Assembly: GCF_030272615.1 (NCBI RefSeq)
Contig: NC_081411.1
Location: forward strand, 184,994,449 to 185,052,448
DNA: 58,000 nt
Direction: 5' to 3'
Origin: Cryptomeria japonica
Lineage: Eukaryota > Streptophyta > Pinopsida > Cupressales > Cupressaceae
Shown here: positions 10,784-21,985 of the stretch, one piece after another
Layout: every line of letters starts with the position of its first letter
How positions within the stretch are numbered: the first letter of the stretch is position 1
Notes under the pieces: generated by a model
Database searches by the model: none
The model's input: the letters and a program-made list of their open reading frames with translations, nothing else
What the model was told of the DNA's origin: nothing
Translations under genes and position numbers: made by a program

Positions 10784-11014
10784 GACAACAATGCCAAAAA
10801 GTCAAGAACTAAAACATGATTTCTTCCACTGAGAAGTGAATTCCTTGTTGTTATGTGTCAACTCAGTCTTGGTCAGAGCATTATGTCTTCAATTCTTGTT
10901 CCCTATATTTGTTTCCTACACACCTTTAGAAAACATCCTAAAGTGTGTAAATAAGCATCAATCCACACATAATATTCTATAGATTCATCGAATTGATTCT
11001 TTCACCAAACTTAG

Positions 11015-12565
11015 TCAGTGAGTAGAAGATAGGGGTAGGACCCCTAAGTTGCTTCGAAGATACTCAACAATGTCCCTTGGCAATGGCTTTGTGAAGATAT
11101 TTGCGATTTGTTCCTTTGTGCTCACATACTCCAACACCACTTTCTTTTCTTGAACTTCTTCTCTAAGATAGTGATATTTTATAGAGATGTGCTTTGTCTT
11201 AGAGTGCATAACAGGATTCTTTGAAATGTTAATGGCACTAGTATTGTCACATAATATAGTTATTGGCTCGATAAGTTTCTCATTTATACCTTCCAACAGT
11301 TGTTTGATCCATGCTATATTGGTACAATTCAATGCTGCAACAACATATTCAGCTTCTGTTGTTGACTGTGAAACACATCCTTGTTCCTTACTAGGCCAAC
11401 TCACTAGTCTTTCTCCTAAAAAGAAAGCTGCCCCACTTGTGCTTTTTCTGTCATCAATGTTGCCTGCCCAATCAGCATCAGTATAAACTTTTAAATCAAA
11501 GTCATTTCCTTTTTGATATACTAAGCCATAATCCTCAGTACCTTTCAAGTATCTGAAAATTCTCTTGATTGTTGTCATGTGTGTTTCCTTGGGATCTGCA
11601 AAAAATCTTGCAACTATACCTACTGCATGTGCTATGTCTGGCCTGCTGTGAACAACATATTGTAGCTTTCCAATCATGGATTGGCAAAGTGTCTCATCAA
11701 TAGATGTAGATTCATCATTCTTTGATAATTTATAGTTGGTAGTCATAGGAGTACTTACTAGTTTTGAATCCTCCATTCCAAATTTCTTCAAGATTTCCTT
11801 TATGTACTTGCATTGAGTAATGAAAATCTCATCTTTCATTTGTAGTATCTGTAAACCTATAAAATACTTTATCTCACTGATTAGTGACATCTCAAATTCT
11901 TTGCACATTTCATTACCAAAGTTTTTGCATAGAGAATCATTCCCACAGAATATAATGTCATCAACAAATATGGCTGAGATCAGTATTTCATTTTCATCAT
12001 TCTTCATGTACATATTGTTGTTTTCACTTGTTCTTATAAAACCAATCTTGATTAAATAAGAGTGCAATCTCTCATACCATGCTCCAGGTGCTTGTTTCAA
12101 ACCATATAATGCTTTGTTTAATTTACATACCTGATCTATATTCTTGTCTTCAACAAATCCTTCAGGTTGTTCAATATAAACTTCTTCTTCTAATATACCA
12201 TTCAGAAATGCAGATTTGACATCCATTTGATATACCTTGAAATTTTTGTAAGCAGCATATGCCAACAATGTTCTTACTCCTTCAAGTCTTGCCACAAGTG
12301 CAAAAGTCTCACCATAACCAATTCCCTCTTCTTGAGCATATCCTTTGCAAACTAGTCTTGCTTTATTTCGAATGACCTCACCTTTTTCATTCAGCTTGTT
12401 TCTGAAAATCCACTTTGTACTGATTACATTTTTGTCCTTCGGTCTTGGGACCAGTGTCCATGTGTCATTCTTCTTGATTTGATCAATCTCTTCTGTCATA
12501 GCATTTATCCAGTCTTCACTGTTAAATGCCTCTTTCACTATCCTTGGTTCAAATTCAGATATCAA
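11015..12565 (-). CDS. Copia reverse transcriptase and RNase H (open, 516 residues)
   Basis: The frame holds the complete copia [20 protein letters not shown] near residue 20, [34 protein letters not shown] at about 110-130, [13 protein letters not shown], and the catalytic FVDD in [15 protein letters not shown] at about 205. RNase H follows with [19 protein letters not shown] at about 375 and [11 protein letters not shown], and ends with the copia tail [13 protein letters not shown] and IFTKPLPRD. The frame begins inside the polyprotein; the ATG at 12565 is simply the first Met after an upstream stop near 12575. No premature stop occurs in this piece, unlike its neighbours. Confidence 0.92.
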   Translation of the reverse strand: MISEFEPRIVKEAFNSEDWINAMTEEIDQIKKNDTWTLVPRPKDKNVISTKWIFRNKLNEKGEVIRNKARLVCKGYAQEEGIGYGETFALVARLEGVRTLLAYAAYKNFKVYQMDVKSAFLNGILEEEVYIEQPEGFVEDKNIDQVCKLNKALYGLKQAPGAWYERLHSYLIKIGFIRTSENNNMYMKNDENEILISAIFVDDIIFCGNDSLCKNFGNEMCKEFEMSLISEIKYFIGLQILQMKDEIFITQCKYIKEILKKFGMEDSKLVSTPMTTNYKLSKNDESTSIDETLCQSMIGKLQYVVHSRPDIAHAVGIVARFFADPKETHMTTIKRIFRYLKGTEDYGLVYQKGNDFDLKVYTDADWAGNIDDRKSTSGAAFFLGERLVSWPSKEQGCVSQSTTEAEYVVAALNCTNIAWIKQLLEGINEKLIEPITILCDNTSAINISKNPVMHSKTKHISIKYHYLREEVQEKKVVLEYVSTKEQIANIFTKPLPRDIVEYLRSNLGVLPLSSTH

Positions 12566-13727
12566 ATATGTGTTCTATCTTAGTTTGTTTCTTGTCATCA
12601 CTGGATCATCCTTATCTCCTATAATCTGACTTTATGCATGATTCCTTCTGACATACTTGGCTAATACAGGCTCAGTAGATTCTGCATGATCTTCTTCATC
12701 ACTCTGTAACTGGACATTATCTTCATTTCCTTCAGCAACTTTCTCAGTAGGACTTCTCGGTTGAACATATACAAATCCTTCATAATCTTCTGGTTCTTTG
12801 GAGTTTCCTTCATCATTTCTTTCTCCAAATTCATCAATTTTCACATTTGCACTTTCTACTATTTTTTTAGATGATTTGATCAAACATTTAAATGCTTTAC
12901 TTTTAGAAGAATAACCAAGAAATGTTCCTTCTTCACTTTTCTGATCAAACTTTCCATTTCTATCATCTTTGTGTACATAGCATCTACTTCCAAAGATTTT
13001 GAAGTAACTTACATTAGGTTTCTTGTCATACCAGATTTCATATGGTGTCTTCAAAGTTCATTTCTTCAATTGTACTCAGTTCAAGGTGTAAACTGTTGTG
13101 CTTATTGCTTCTCTCCAAAATGTTTGTGGCACTTTCTTTTCAATCATCAGGGTTCTGGCACAATCCACAATAGATTTGTTTCTTCGCTCAGCTATCCCAT
13201 TTTGTTGTGGAGTTCTCGGTGCAGAGACTTGTCTTTTTATACCATGATCATTGCAGAATAGGTTGAACTCATCAGAAGTGAACTCACATCCTCTATCAGA
13301 TCTAAGACATTTCAGTTGTCTTCCTATTTCATTTTCAACTCTTACCTTGTACAATTTAAACATTTGAAAAGCTTATGATTTTTCTTTTAAAAACATAACT
13401 GACATCATCCTTGAATAATCATCCACAAATAATATGAAATATTTATCACCATAATAACTTTGAACTTTCATAGGACCACAAAGATTAGTGTGCACAAGAT
13501 CTAAAATTCCCTTAGAAGTGTAGGACTTACTTGTAAAGCTTGATCTTGTCATCTTACCCATATGGCATCCTCGGCACATAGCATTCTCAGGTTTCTCAAG
13601 ACTCAGTAGACCTCTTACTCAGTGTTTCTTGCTTATTTTGATTAGATTATCAAAATTTACATGACACAATCTTTTATGACATAACCAAGTATCATCTATC
13701 TTTGCATAAAGAAAATTATTCCAAGTT
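12566..13727 (-). pseudogene. Copia integrase and GAG-pre-integrase domain (broken)
   Basis: Pieces 13373-13727, 13076-13363 and 12632-13054 give, in order, the HxxC zinc region ending MCRGCHMGKM, the core with LVHTNLCGPM, FVDDYSR, RSDRGCEFTS and the NGIAERRNKSIVD Glu motif, and the C-terminal TPYEIWYDKKPNVSYFKIFG with FLGYSSKSKAFK. The Asp that normally opens the DDE triad in HxDLCGP is Asn here. Stops fall after FLKEKS, after TTVYTLN and within the linker to RT. The protein would catalyse integration, but this copy should be inactive. Confidence 0.88.
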
Positions 13728-13732
13728 GAGTC

Positions 13733-15349
13733 TGTAGACACCCAAAAATGGTCAACGCTTGCGAGGTCATACTTTAACATTTGCGCATTGCCTCATTTTA
13801 GGTTTTTGCGTCGCATTAACATTTCTCCTATGTCACGCACTTGGTCTTTATCATTTGCGAACATTGAGTTATTCTTCTACATTCCTCAATCATCTCGTCC
13901 TCGAATTTGGTCTTGTCGACAACATTATCCAGTCATGATTTTGATCGATTTTACTCTGTCACATCAATATGCGTATTCATTTGTCATCATTTTGGACATC
14001 GTCAATCCTAATTAGGGTTTTGTCCCCCTATCAATCTTATCAATCTTATCATCAATCTTATCATTTTGGACATCGTTAATCCTGATTAGGGTTTTGTCCT
14101 CTTATCAATCTTGTCGATTTATCATCAATCCTTCAATCTTGTCATTTTAACGATCGATTTGTCATCGATCGTTGTCATGTTCAATCTTGTCATCTTGCGA
14201 TCAATTTGTCATTGATTGTGGTCATTATCAATCTTGTCATCTTGCAATCTATTTTATCATCGATCCTCGTCCTCTTGTCAATCTTGTCATTTTGCGATCA
14301 TTTCACTATCAATCATTATCTGTCTCAATTATGTCAATTTGGATCAATTTGTCATTGTTCCTCATCAATTGGTGCATCTATCAATCAAATCATTCTGTCG
14401 CATTGGTCCTTTATCAATTCAAAATCATGACATTAATTATCTCTAATCAAGACCTAACTGTCATTTTCGCATTTCTAATTCGTCTTCTAGGGTTTTATGA
14501 TTTAGTCATTTAACCTAATTTGTCATTTCTTCCTTTAGGATTAAATAAATTACTTATTTATCCTAAGTCTTCTTATTACAATTAAATCTTTATTTAATTG
14601 TCTAATTATTCTTCTTTGTGAATTGATTAATAAATGAAAAATTATTAATTAATTCACTAATTCACTAAATCCTATTTTTCATCAATTTCTAATTCCAATT
14701 TCCTAATTGGTCATCAATTTCAATTTCCTAATTTTCAAATTTCTAATTCTTTTTTTCCCTCCTATTTCATCTCCTAATTCTATGGGAGTGGCATTTCAAT
14801 TTGTCATGAAATTGTCATAATTGATTAATCAATCAATTTTGACATGAAATGTGTCATAATCAATCAATCAAAATTGTGCATGGAAAGTGCATAATTTGCA
14901 TAATTTGTCATAATTAACATATTGATTTGCAATTTCCATTTGAATTGCATCATGCCAATCTTGTCACTTCTCCAATTTCTCTATAAATTGGATAATTTTT
15001 CTTCAATCACCCCCTTCAATTACTTCTTGAAATCCGAATTGCTGTCAAACTATCAAATTTTAGTTCTAGTACTCTTGAGCTTTTTGCTTTCAATTGTGAG
15101 AGCACTTGTAGGTGAGATCCACAAAACTATTGAAGAGGAAAGAACAACAATGGAGCCGCATGGAAGGAGTATTCAATCTTGAGTCTGGTTTGCATAATGT
15201 TTTCTTTTGAATGCTTCATTTTCATACCTCTATTGAATGTGCATTGTGATTAGGTTCATTTCAATGAGTGTTCTTTTGATTATGTTGTCATGTCTTGTGT
15301 TTTGATTTGATCTACTTATCTTGTAATGATTCCTAATTTCTACGCCACA
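13733..15349 (+). mobile_element. Solo LTR (1617 bp, gypsy type) inserted in the copia element
   Basis: The unit begins TGTAGACACC and ends TACGCCACA, with the same 5-bp sequence GAGTC on both sides (13728-13732 and 15350-15354). If the unit and one GAGTC are removed, the copia frame (HLDST... into DDTWLCHKRL) is continuous, confirming the boundaries. The TG...CA ends and the TGTAGACACC start are typical of plant gypsy LTRs. Inside are degenerate TCAATCTTGTCAT repeats, a 74-bp tandem duplication starting at 13988 and 14062, and AT-rich sequence. Short overlapping frames here have no recognisable product. Confidence 0.95.
14982..14988 (+). promoter_or_regulatory. Candidate TATA box in the solo LTR
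   Basis: CTCTATAAATTGG is a strong plant TATA context on the plus strand about 370 bp from the LTR end, agreeing with plus orientation of the solo LTR. Confidence 0.5.
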
Positions 15350-15354
15350 GAGTC

Positions 15355-16089
15355 AAGGTGAAATGTGTTACCTTTTGTTTGAGTCCCGGTAGCAACTAAC
15401 TTTCCATGCTTGTCATGAACTTTGACAATTCCTTTCTGAAATTCTATTCGGTAACCTGTGTTGTTTAGCTATGCTACACTCAACAAATTATATTTCAAAC
15501 TTTCAACCCAATAAACATCATTACATTTAGCATTGTCAAGAAGTGTTATGGATCCTTTACCTTTTATCGGACATGGTGCATCATCACCAAATCTTACATA
15601 ACCTCCATCATAATCTTCTAACATAACAAACTTGTGTTTATCACCTGTCATGTGATGTGAGAATCCACTATCTATGGTCCACGAATCATTAGTTTTTAAG
15701 TGAGATATTAGGGCTTTTTCTTCATACCTTTCTTCATCTGATCCATCTTTGATAGCCACATAAACTACTTCCTCTATATCAATTTCATCTGATTTAACAT
15801 CATTGGATTCCTCATCAGCTATTAGGCATGACTTTCTATCTCTTCTTCTGAAGTCTCAGTTTCCTCTGTAATGATTATTTTTCTGTCTGTCATCTCGGTA
15901 ATCTTTGTTTTCACAGGATTCTTTGTCAGGACAATTAGAAGCCATATGCCCTATTCTATCATAGTTAAAACATTTCAAAGGCAACTTTCCTTTGTACTTA
16001 CCTTTTCCTCGCAGTAGCCTTCTGGCTAATAGTGCTTCAAACTCTTCTTGCTTTCTGATTTCTTCATAAAGTTTGTGTACCTCCTCCAT
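15355..16089 (-). pseudogene. Copia gag C-terminus (CCHC knuckle) and aspartic protease
   Basis: The piece 15856-16089 has a Lys-rich stretch followed by the knuckle CFNYDRIGHMASNC, where the second Cys is replaced by Tyr. The piece 15469-15759 has the protease active-site motif WTIDSGFSHHMTGDK, the copia form of DSG, and ends KYNLLSVA. The following bases lead into the GAG-pre-integrase domain across the solo LTR. A stop after HYRGN and another after LLSVA break the frame. Confidence 0.85.
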
Positions 16090-16821
16090 GTTTTTGCGAA
16101 ATCTTTCACTTGCTCCACTATGATTCCCTTCAGAGTACTTATACTTTCTATCATTTTAATCATTAGATTCATCAAGATGAAAAGAACTAAATGCAGACTC
16201 AATTTTATTTATCGAAGACCCATTGTTATCAAAGTTACTTAACTCAAATGCATGTAGCTTACCAATAGTAGCATCCAAAGAAACTGGCATATTGGGTACA
16301 GACCTCAATTCATTGATTGCAGAGACTCAGATTGCATAAGCAGGTAGAAGGGTTCTCAATAACTTACTTGTGACATTCTTTTCTTCAATGGTTCCTCTTG
16401 CTCCTTTGATTTGATTGACAATCTCCTTTAACCTTGTACTGTACTAGGTTATGTTCTCACCTTCATTCATTCTGATAGATTCAAGTTGTCCTCTTAAACT
16501 ATCCACTTTTTCTCTTTGAACATGTTCATCACCACCATACACAGATATGAGCTTGTCCCACATTGCCTTGGCATCATTGTAGCCTTCTAGATCATTAAAC
16601 TCTGAGTCGATCAATGCAGATGTTATTTCAATCATTGCTTGAATATGTTCTTGCTTTTCCTTTATGTCTTCCATTGTCAATGGATAGGTGCTAGGTGTAA
16701 TGAAATCATTCTCTAGATAATATACAACATATTCTCCAACTCCTGATAGGTGTAGCTTCATCCTTTTCTGCCATGTAGAGAAACTAGACTTGTTCAGCTT
16801 CGGTGCATCCCTCTTATACAT
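16090..16821 (-). pseudogene. Copia gag core (UBN2-like)
   Basis: The open piece 16444-16821 begins MYKRDAPKLNKSSFSTWQ, followed by ALIDSEFNDLEGYNDAKAMW and LISVYGGDEHVQREK. This is the copia gag pattern in which a WxxM region precedes A.xxWxxL and the Rx5L segment. It continues with stops through LKEIVNQIKGARG and LLRTLLPAY to the knuckle region. It forms the virus-like particle core in active elements. The first ATG, 47 bp downstream of the second PBS copy, is the likely original start. Confidence 0.86.
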
Positions 16822-16872
16822 CTTTGGATCTTTTCCTCAAGTACCTTTAAAATTTTTCTTCCGGAGTCCAAA

Positions 16873-16903
16873 GCTCTAATACCAATTGATAGTTCTGATA
16901 CTA
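16873..16903 (-). other. Tandemly duplicated primer binding site of the copia element
   Basis: The minus strand carries TAGTATCAGAAC (16903-16892) two bases after the LTR end and TGGTATTAGAGC (16884-16873) 19 bp further on. Each is one to two changes from the initiator-Met PBS TGGTATCAGAGC, and both are preceded by CAAT, so the unit looks like a 19-bp direct duplication across the LTR/PBS border. Confidence 0.75.
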
Positions 16904-16905
16904 AT

Positions 16906-18363
16906 TGTTAAGTACAGATGCCAAGCTAACAAGATGAGAGGGGGGGGGGGGGGCTGAATCATTAAAACTTAATCTTCAATATATTCAACAGATTCAACCT
17001 CGGTAGCTCAAACAGATATATGTAATCAAAACTATAAAACATGCAACCTTAAGAACACATAATCATAACAACACTCATAACACCAGATTTAACGTGGAAA
17101 CCCAAATAGGGAAAAACCACTATGGGATTTCAGACCCACTAAGAAATATACTCTTCTAGAGTATGCTCGGTTAAAAGCAAATCCTGTTAAAGATTACAAA
17201 CACATTGCTAGATGTGACTCGGTTAAGGGATTTCCCTCAGATCTGTTAGGATCTTCACCTTGTTAGAAGTGACCTTGTTAAAGGGTTTCAAACACTCAAT
17301 CAGAATGTCACCTTGCTAGAGGGTTTTACAAATAAGACTGTTAAGTCCACTTGGTTAAGAGATTTTCTGTCACTTTACAAAATAATAGTAATAAAATATA
17401 TCTTGAACTTCACATCAAAAATGCTAAAGTAGATTCTTATTTTCTCAATACAATCTAGTCATAGGACTTATCTTGTCCCTTTGCTGGGCTCTATACTCTG
17501 TTTAATCAAATAGGTCTTCAAGCTTCTATGCTCGGTAATCACTTTGTAGCATCCATGTGCTTACACTTGCCTGTATGCATTTTTTATCAATAGTTTCTTA
17601 TTTATAAACAATTGCTAATCGCTAAATCTCCTTGATCACATATCCCATGATCAATCATAGCCATCATATCTTTAAACTTGACTAGGTTCAATGTATCCTT
17701 CGATCTGAAAATGTTTTACCTCACCTTGGAACTTGCATACATTTCTTGGAACTTGTGCTAAGGTATTGCGGTTCAATCTGAGCTGTAGATCTTTCTGTCG
17801 ATCTTCTATTGCCATAGATTCTTTAACAAACTTCATGCACGACATGCCAATCATTTAATCTATTCCAACTCATCAACTTCCTTCATTAAATAATGCATTT
17901 AATCATTTAATGCATTCTGTTATAGCTCGGTTGCAACTCGGTAAATACTAAGCTTCAGTCGGTAGACCTTCCACCTTCATTAACCGATAGCGATAACCTT
18001 AGGGTTTACCGACTAGGTTCTTTGCTCGGTAACATAGTATAGTGTTAACCTTACAAACAATAGCATATGTAGGATATCAAAACAATCTAAACATCATGAT
18101 CTCATCATTGTCTAACTCGGTAATAGTTGCCCATTGAATAACTTATTTCTCCCCTTATTCATCACAATCTTTCTATGTCTTTTACTGACATCATTATACT
18201 CATCAAATCATACTTCTTAAGATATGGCAACATCATATTGAATTAGAAAATCAATTTCTTGACATCAATGATAAAATAATAATATTAAGACAATAAACAT
18301 CCTTAATCAGTTATATCCATAATCATCAACAACCTTCTCAACATCCTAATTGAAATGCCAACA
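16906..18363 (-). repeat. 5' LTR of the copia element (about 1458 bp)
   Basis: On the minus strand it begins TGTTGGCATTTC at 18363 and ends CTTAACA at 16906. A second TGTTGGCAT lies at 18392, 29 bp outward, so the outer edge could be there. The LTR has a poly-G box (16942-16955) followed by TGAATCATTA and the box AACGTGGAAACCC...GGGAAAAACCAC, both shared with LTRs A and X. Only one LTR of the pair is present. Confidence 0.82.
17598..17606 (-). promoter_or_regulatory. Candidate TATA box in the copia LTR
   Basis: The minus strand reads TATAAATAA, about 700 bp from the LTR end. The same distance is seen in LTRs A and B. Confidence 0.5.
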
Positions 18364-18392
18364 ATCTCTTATTGTCTATTATAATGCCAACA

Positions 18393-19674
18393 TGACATCC
18401 TCATTTAGAGATTCTTCTTGTAAATCACCCCATCTAATGAAAGAGCATGAGTGTGTGTATCTGACAATTTCTTTTCCTTTGTCTTGTTTCAAAACTGCAT
18501 TTTGAGGCTTCCCAAAAGACCTAGGAGAGAGAGACAACTATTTTCCACTTGAGGCACTTGAAATAGAATACTCTCCACAACCAATATCTTTTATTTGTAA
18601 AGAATATGTTGTAGGCATATTCTTTTGTGTTTCTGTGATTGTCAATGACTCCATTTGTGTAGAGAGAGGTGCTTCTTGATTAATTAGCTCCTGATTATCC
18701 ACACTTTCTTTTAAGTAATTATAGTGTTGGAATGGATTTGGATCACCTTTTATGGTGATTTCAATGTCTTTATATGCGAATTTGACACACTGATGAAATG
18801 TCAATGGTACTTCTTGCATGCTGTGAATCCATGGGCAGCCAAATAACATGTTGTATCCCAGTTCTTTGTCCAACACTTGAAAAGAGACCTCTATTGTTAT
18901 AGGTCCTATTTGTACTGGTAGCGTTACTATACCTTTTTAGGGACATTCTTCATCATCATATGCCTTGATATTTATTCTCTTTGATGGATCAATTTGAAGT
19001 TTAGAATATCCCAATGCCTTAACCAGCTTTAAAGTACAAATGTTGAGACCGAATCCTCCATCTATGAGTACTCTTCTAATTCTTCTCTTATGTATGTAAG
19101 ATTCTAGATGTAGCGAGTCATTATGGAGAAGTCTATCACTAGGAATATCCTGTTCTGTGAATGTATTGTGGGTGCCCTGTGCCAAATTTCCCACCATGAA
19201 TTGGAAGGTATTTTCATCTATATATATGTCCACTACTGAATCTTGAAGTGCTTTGTCCAGAATGGCTTTATGAGTGGGTGAAATATGCAATAGTTCAAAA
19301 AGTGATACCTGTATCGGGGTTTTCTTGAGCTACTCAACAACATTATAAGTCCCTATTGCTGGAGGTAGGTTTTGTGGTACTCCTTGGAAAGTAACCTTTG
19401 ATATGCGAGTAACTACTGCACAATCTTTGTCTCTAGGAGTTATTGTGATTGTAGCCACTATATCATCTCTTGTGCAAGAACTGTTGGTACCATATATTGT
19501 GTTGTCAAGGTTTATGTTATATCCCTCCTTATAGTCTTCATGTGTAAGTTTGACATCCATGATATATTCTATAAGTTCATCTTCAAACCATCCTAAATGA
19601 AATGGTTTGTCATGCCCCCAGTCCATGAGATAGATATTTTTGTCATCATCATATTTCGGTGCCTCTGACAACAT
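18393..19674 (-). pseudogene. Gypsy 1 protease region (broken)
   Basis: Frames 19330-19674, 18937-19290 and 18538-18876 follow each other. The middle frame has RRVLIDGGFGLNICTLKLV, the IDGGxGLN form of the retropepsin active site found in plant gypsy elements, then LGYSKLQIDPSKRINIKAYDD. The last has YNMLFGCPWIHSMQEVPLTF and HQCVKFAYKD, matching the GRPWIH...LHQxLKF segment that follows the protease in this group. The frame extends left through SFGKPQNAVLKQDKGKEIV to about 18393, where the copia element starts. Stops after ECP and SSGK show decay. Confidence 0.82.
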
Positions 19675-19751
19675 GTAAATTTGGTTATCATCTTTGTGAA
19701 TCTTTGGATATTGCTCATCTTGATCAAGTGTTTCTTGTGAATCATCTTTTA

Positions 19752-21445
19752 CTACATCTCTTGAGCTAATGTCATGAATAATGTAGTCGAATGAGAATTT
19801 TGTGTAGTTATTTGTATTATCTTGAGTTCCAGAGGTAGTAGCCTTCCCTTTGTCATGTTTAAAAAATGGATCCTTAAAGATTGTGTGATTTGTGTTTGCT
19901 GAAGTTTTATCGGATCAATCGTAATGTCACCTTGATCGATCATATCTTGGACCAAGTTTTTCAACTTATAGAAACTCATCGTTTTGTGACCTTTAGTACA
20001 ATGATAATCATAGAAAGCATTATCATTCCACCATGTAGTTTTGAAAGGACCTGGTTCATATACTTTTATTTCCGGCAAAGTGATCATGTTTGTCTGTATT
20101 AACCTTTTTAGCCCTGATTCAATAGGTTCCCCTAGAGGTGTGTAATTTATTCTTGGAGCATTTACACTTGGATATTTTGTGTTCATATTTTGTGTAGCAT
20201 TTACATTTGTTGAGACAGTGTTATTCTTCGTATGTGAATTTAATGATTGACTCATGCCTAAAGATAAAACCGATTGATTTCTATTCACCATAGGGACGTC
20301 TACAACACCATCGTTGGTCACATTTTTGTTTTTTGACCAGAACTTAGATTTATCATTGTTGTTGTTGTTGTTGCCATACTTGATGAGACCTTGTTCCACT
20401 AGTTCTTTCTCATACTTTAGAGCTTTTTTAGTTATTTGTTTAAATATGGTTAAACATTGCATTTGTATCAGGTATTTAATCTTAGGGAATAAGTTTTCTA
20501 TGAACATATCCACTTGCTCTATTTTTGGAATAATAGTCTTGCACCTCCTAAGAGAGTTGTCCATCATTGTAAGAAGGATGTGAATGTTTTATTCTTATAT
20601 TGTTTTATGGTGCACAAGTACATCAAAGTGACTGGGGTTTCAATGTTATATGAAAAATTTGCAATAAAGTGTTCAACTAATTCTTCCCATGATGTGATAG
20701 TTGGTGGTAAATGTGAAAACCACTTTAAGGTTGAGCCTCCCAGACTTTAAGGAAACAACCTCACTAGGTAAGTGTATTTTGTTGCAATCTCTTTGCATGT
20801 CATAAAAAACTCTCTGATGTGGTTTGCATAGTCATCACCTGTTGGTGCAAATTATTTAATTGTTGTGATAGAATATCCATTTGAGTCAAAGGTACACTTT
20901 GTGCCAGTGTATGTCCCACAAAAGGATTCGTGGTAGCATAACTAGGAGGTTGTTGGAAGGTACCATGATTATAATTTGGCATGTTGTACATTCCACTAGA
21001 TACTGTGAAATAGGTGATATGTGAACCCATGTTAGGTTGAGTTGTACTTGTTGTATTGGCAAGACCTAGATTTGCATTTTGATGACTATATGTTGATCCT
21101 ATAGAATAGGAAACCGGAGGTTGGGTTGCACTTGTTGTATGAGGAATCTATTTTTGAATAGGTGCTAAGACACTTGATATTATCAGTATGGTATGTGTTG
21201 GTGCACTAACATTTATCATTGAAGATGATGTACTTGATTGAGAGTTTGTGTTTGAACTGACATTTGTTTGTATAGGTGCATTATGAGGAAAATTGGAGGT
21301 CATTGTTTACATTTGTGTTATATGTGGTATTTGATTGTTATCTTCATCTAGAGTATTTCATAGTGGTAATATTTTTGTGACATCAAAATCTTCAGGTAAT
21401 TTCACCCCATTTTATAATAACAATGAGAGATATTTGTCCCTACAC
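19752..21445 (-). pseudogene. Gypsy 1 gag (broken)
   Basis: The right-hand part (about 21440-20800) is Asn/Gln/Thr/Ser-rich. Then a retrotransposon gag core appears around 20780-20600 with KWFSHLPPTITSWEEL and FIANFSYNIETPVTLMYL. The open frame 19752-20567 holds a charged segment, GLKRLIQTNMITLPEIKVYE and the zinc-finger-like HCTKGHKTMSFYKLKNLVQD. This order is that of gypsy gag in plants. Frameshifts separate the core from the C-terminal part, and stops occur at 21308 and before QWTTLL. Confidence 0.8.
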
Positions 21446-21450
21446 TAATA

Positions 21451-21985
21451 CATTTGGACTAGATTTCTGACTGAGGTTTCTGACGGAGAAGGTATATTGT
21501 GACCAAATTTGATTTTTTTTTTTTAAAATGCCCGAATTCATCATAATTCCGATGACAATTTCTGTTTGGTTTTGATGAAGAAGGCATTAGCAATGAAAAT
21601 TTTCTTTTTTTCAAAAAAGTGCTCAAGTTCGTTGTAATTCCGACGACAACAGCCATTACTTTAAAAAAAAAAGAGGGCAATTCATTTGTGCATTGCAATC
21701 CCACGTAGGTGTCCGTGGTGACTTCAACCCCCAACAACATCAAACCCGCGTCGAAGGCATTTGTGGTATTACTTGCAATCCTGCACAGGAGGTAGATTCT
21801 TCACCTTAATTTAATGTTGCAAAAAATATACCATTCAAGAGATTCCTTTTTTGTACAAATTGCCCTATTTTTTAGTGCAAGTTGGTCAATCTCGTATTCA
21901 TATTGATTATATAATCTCAGGCCGGATGGCTTCTATTCAAAGGTGTGGTTCCCTGAATGCGTAATACCCTATAGGAATCCACTCC
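21451..21985. other. Unassigned stretch between gypsy 1 and the PPR pseudogene
   Basis: It contains two imperfect copies of a poly-T plus AATTCCGA(T/C)GACAA unit at about 21508-21570 and 21600-21662, and GC-richer sequence near 21700-21790. The minus frame 21459-21743 matches nothing I know. It may be the truncated edge of another repeat. Confidence 0.3.

Larger units (their letters stand above)
10731..18363 (-). mobile_element. Ty1/copia retrotransposon inserted in gypsy 1, 3' LTR missing
   Basis: The minus-strand order is 5' LTR (16906-18363), duplicated PBS, gag with UBN2-like core and one CCHC knuckle, protease, GAG-pre-integrase, integrase, RT and RNase H, then a triple PPT at 10732-10783. 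Gypsy 1 sequence begins directly left of the PPT array, so the 3' LTR and target duplication have been lost or never formed. A solo LTR (13733-15349) interrupts the protease-integrase junction. The 516-residue RT-RNase H frame is still open, but stops elsewhere and a changed integrase Asp make the element defective. Confidence 0.87.
6692..21450 (-). mobile_element. Gypsy 1: Ty3/gypsy retrotransposon, host of two nested insertions
   Basis: Minus-strand order from right to left is gag (about 21440-19750), aspartic protease region (19674-18540), a copia insertion (10731-18363), a G-patch-like linker (10720-10075), reverse transcriptase (9840-8570), RNase H (8570-7700) and integrase (7480-6692). 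Element A interrupts the integrase end. The frame on either side of the copia insertion belongs to the same kind of polyprotein, so the two halves were once continuous. Neither LTR of gypsy 1 nor its PBS is visible: one end lies left of the window beyond element A, and the gag end stops near 21450 against unrelated DNA. Stops and frameshifts occur throughout. Confidence 0.85.

Noticed and set aside
14172-14513. Overlapping plus frames in the solo LTR
   Set aside because: They arise from degenerate TCAATCTTGTCAT repeats without stops in some frames; no known product and no consistent start.
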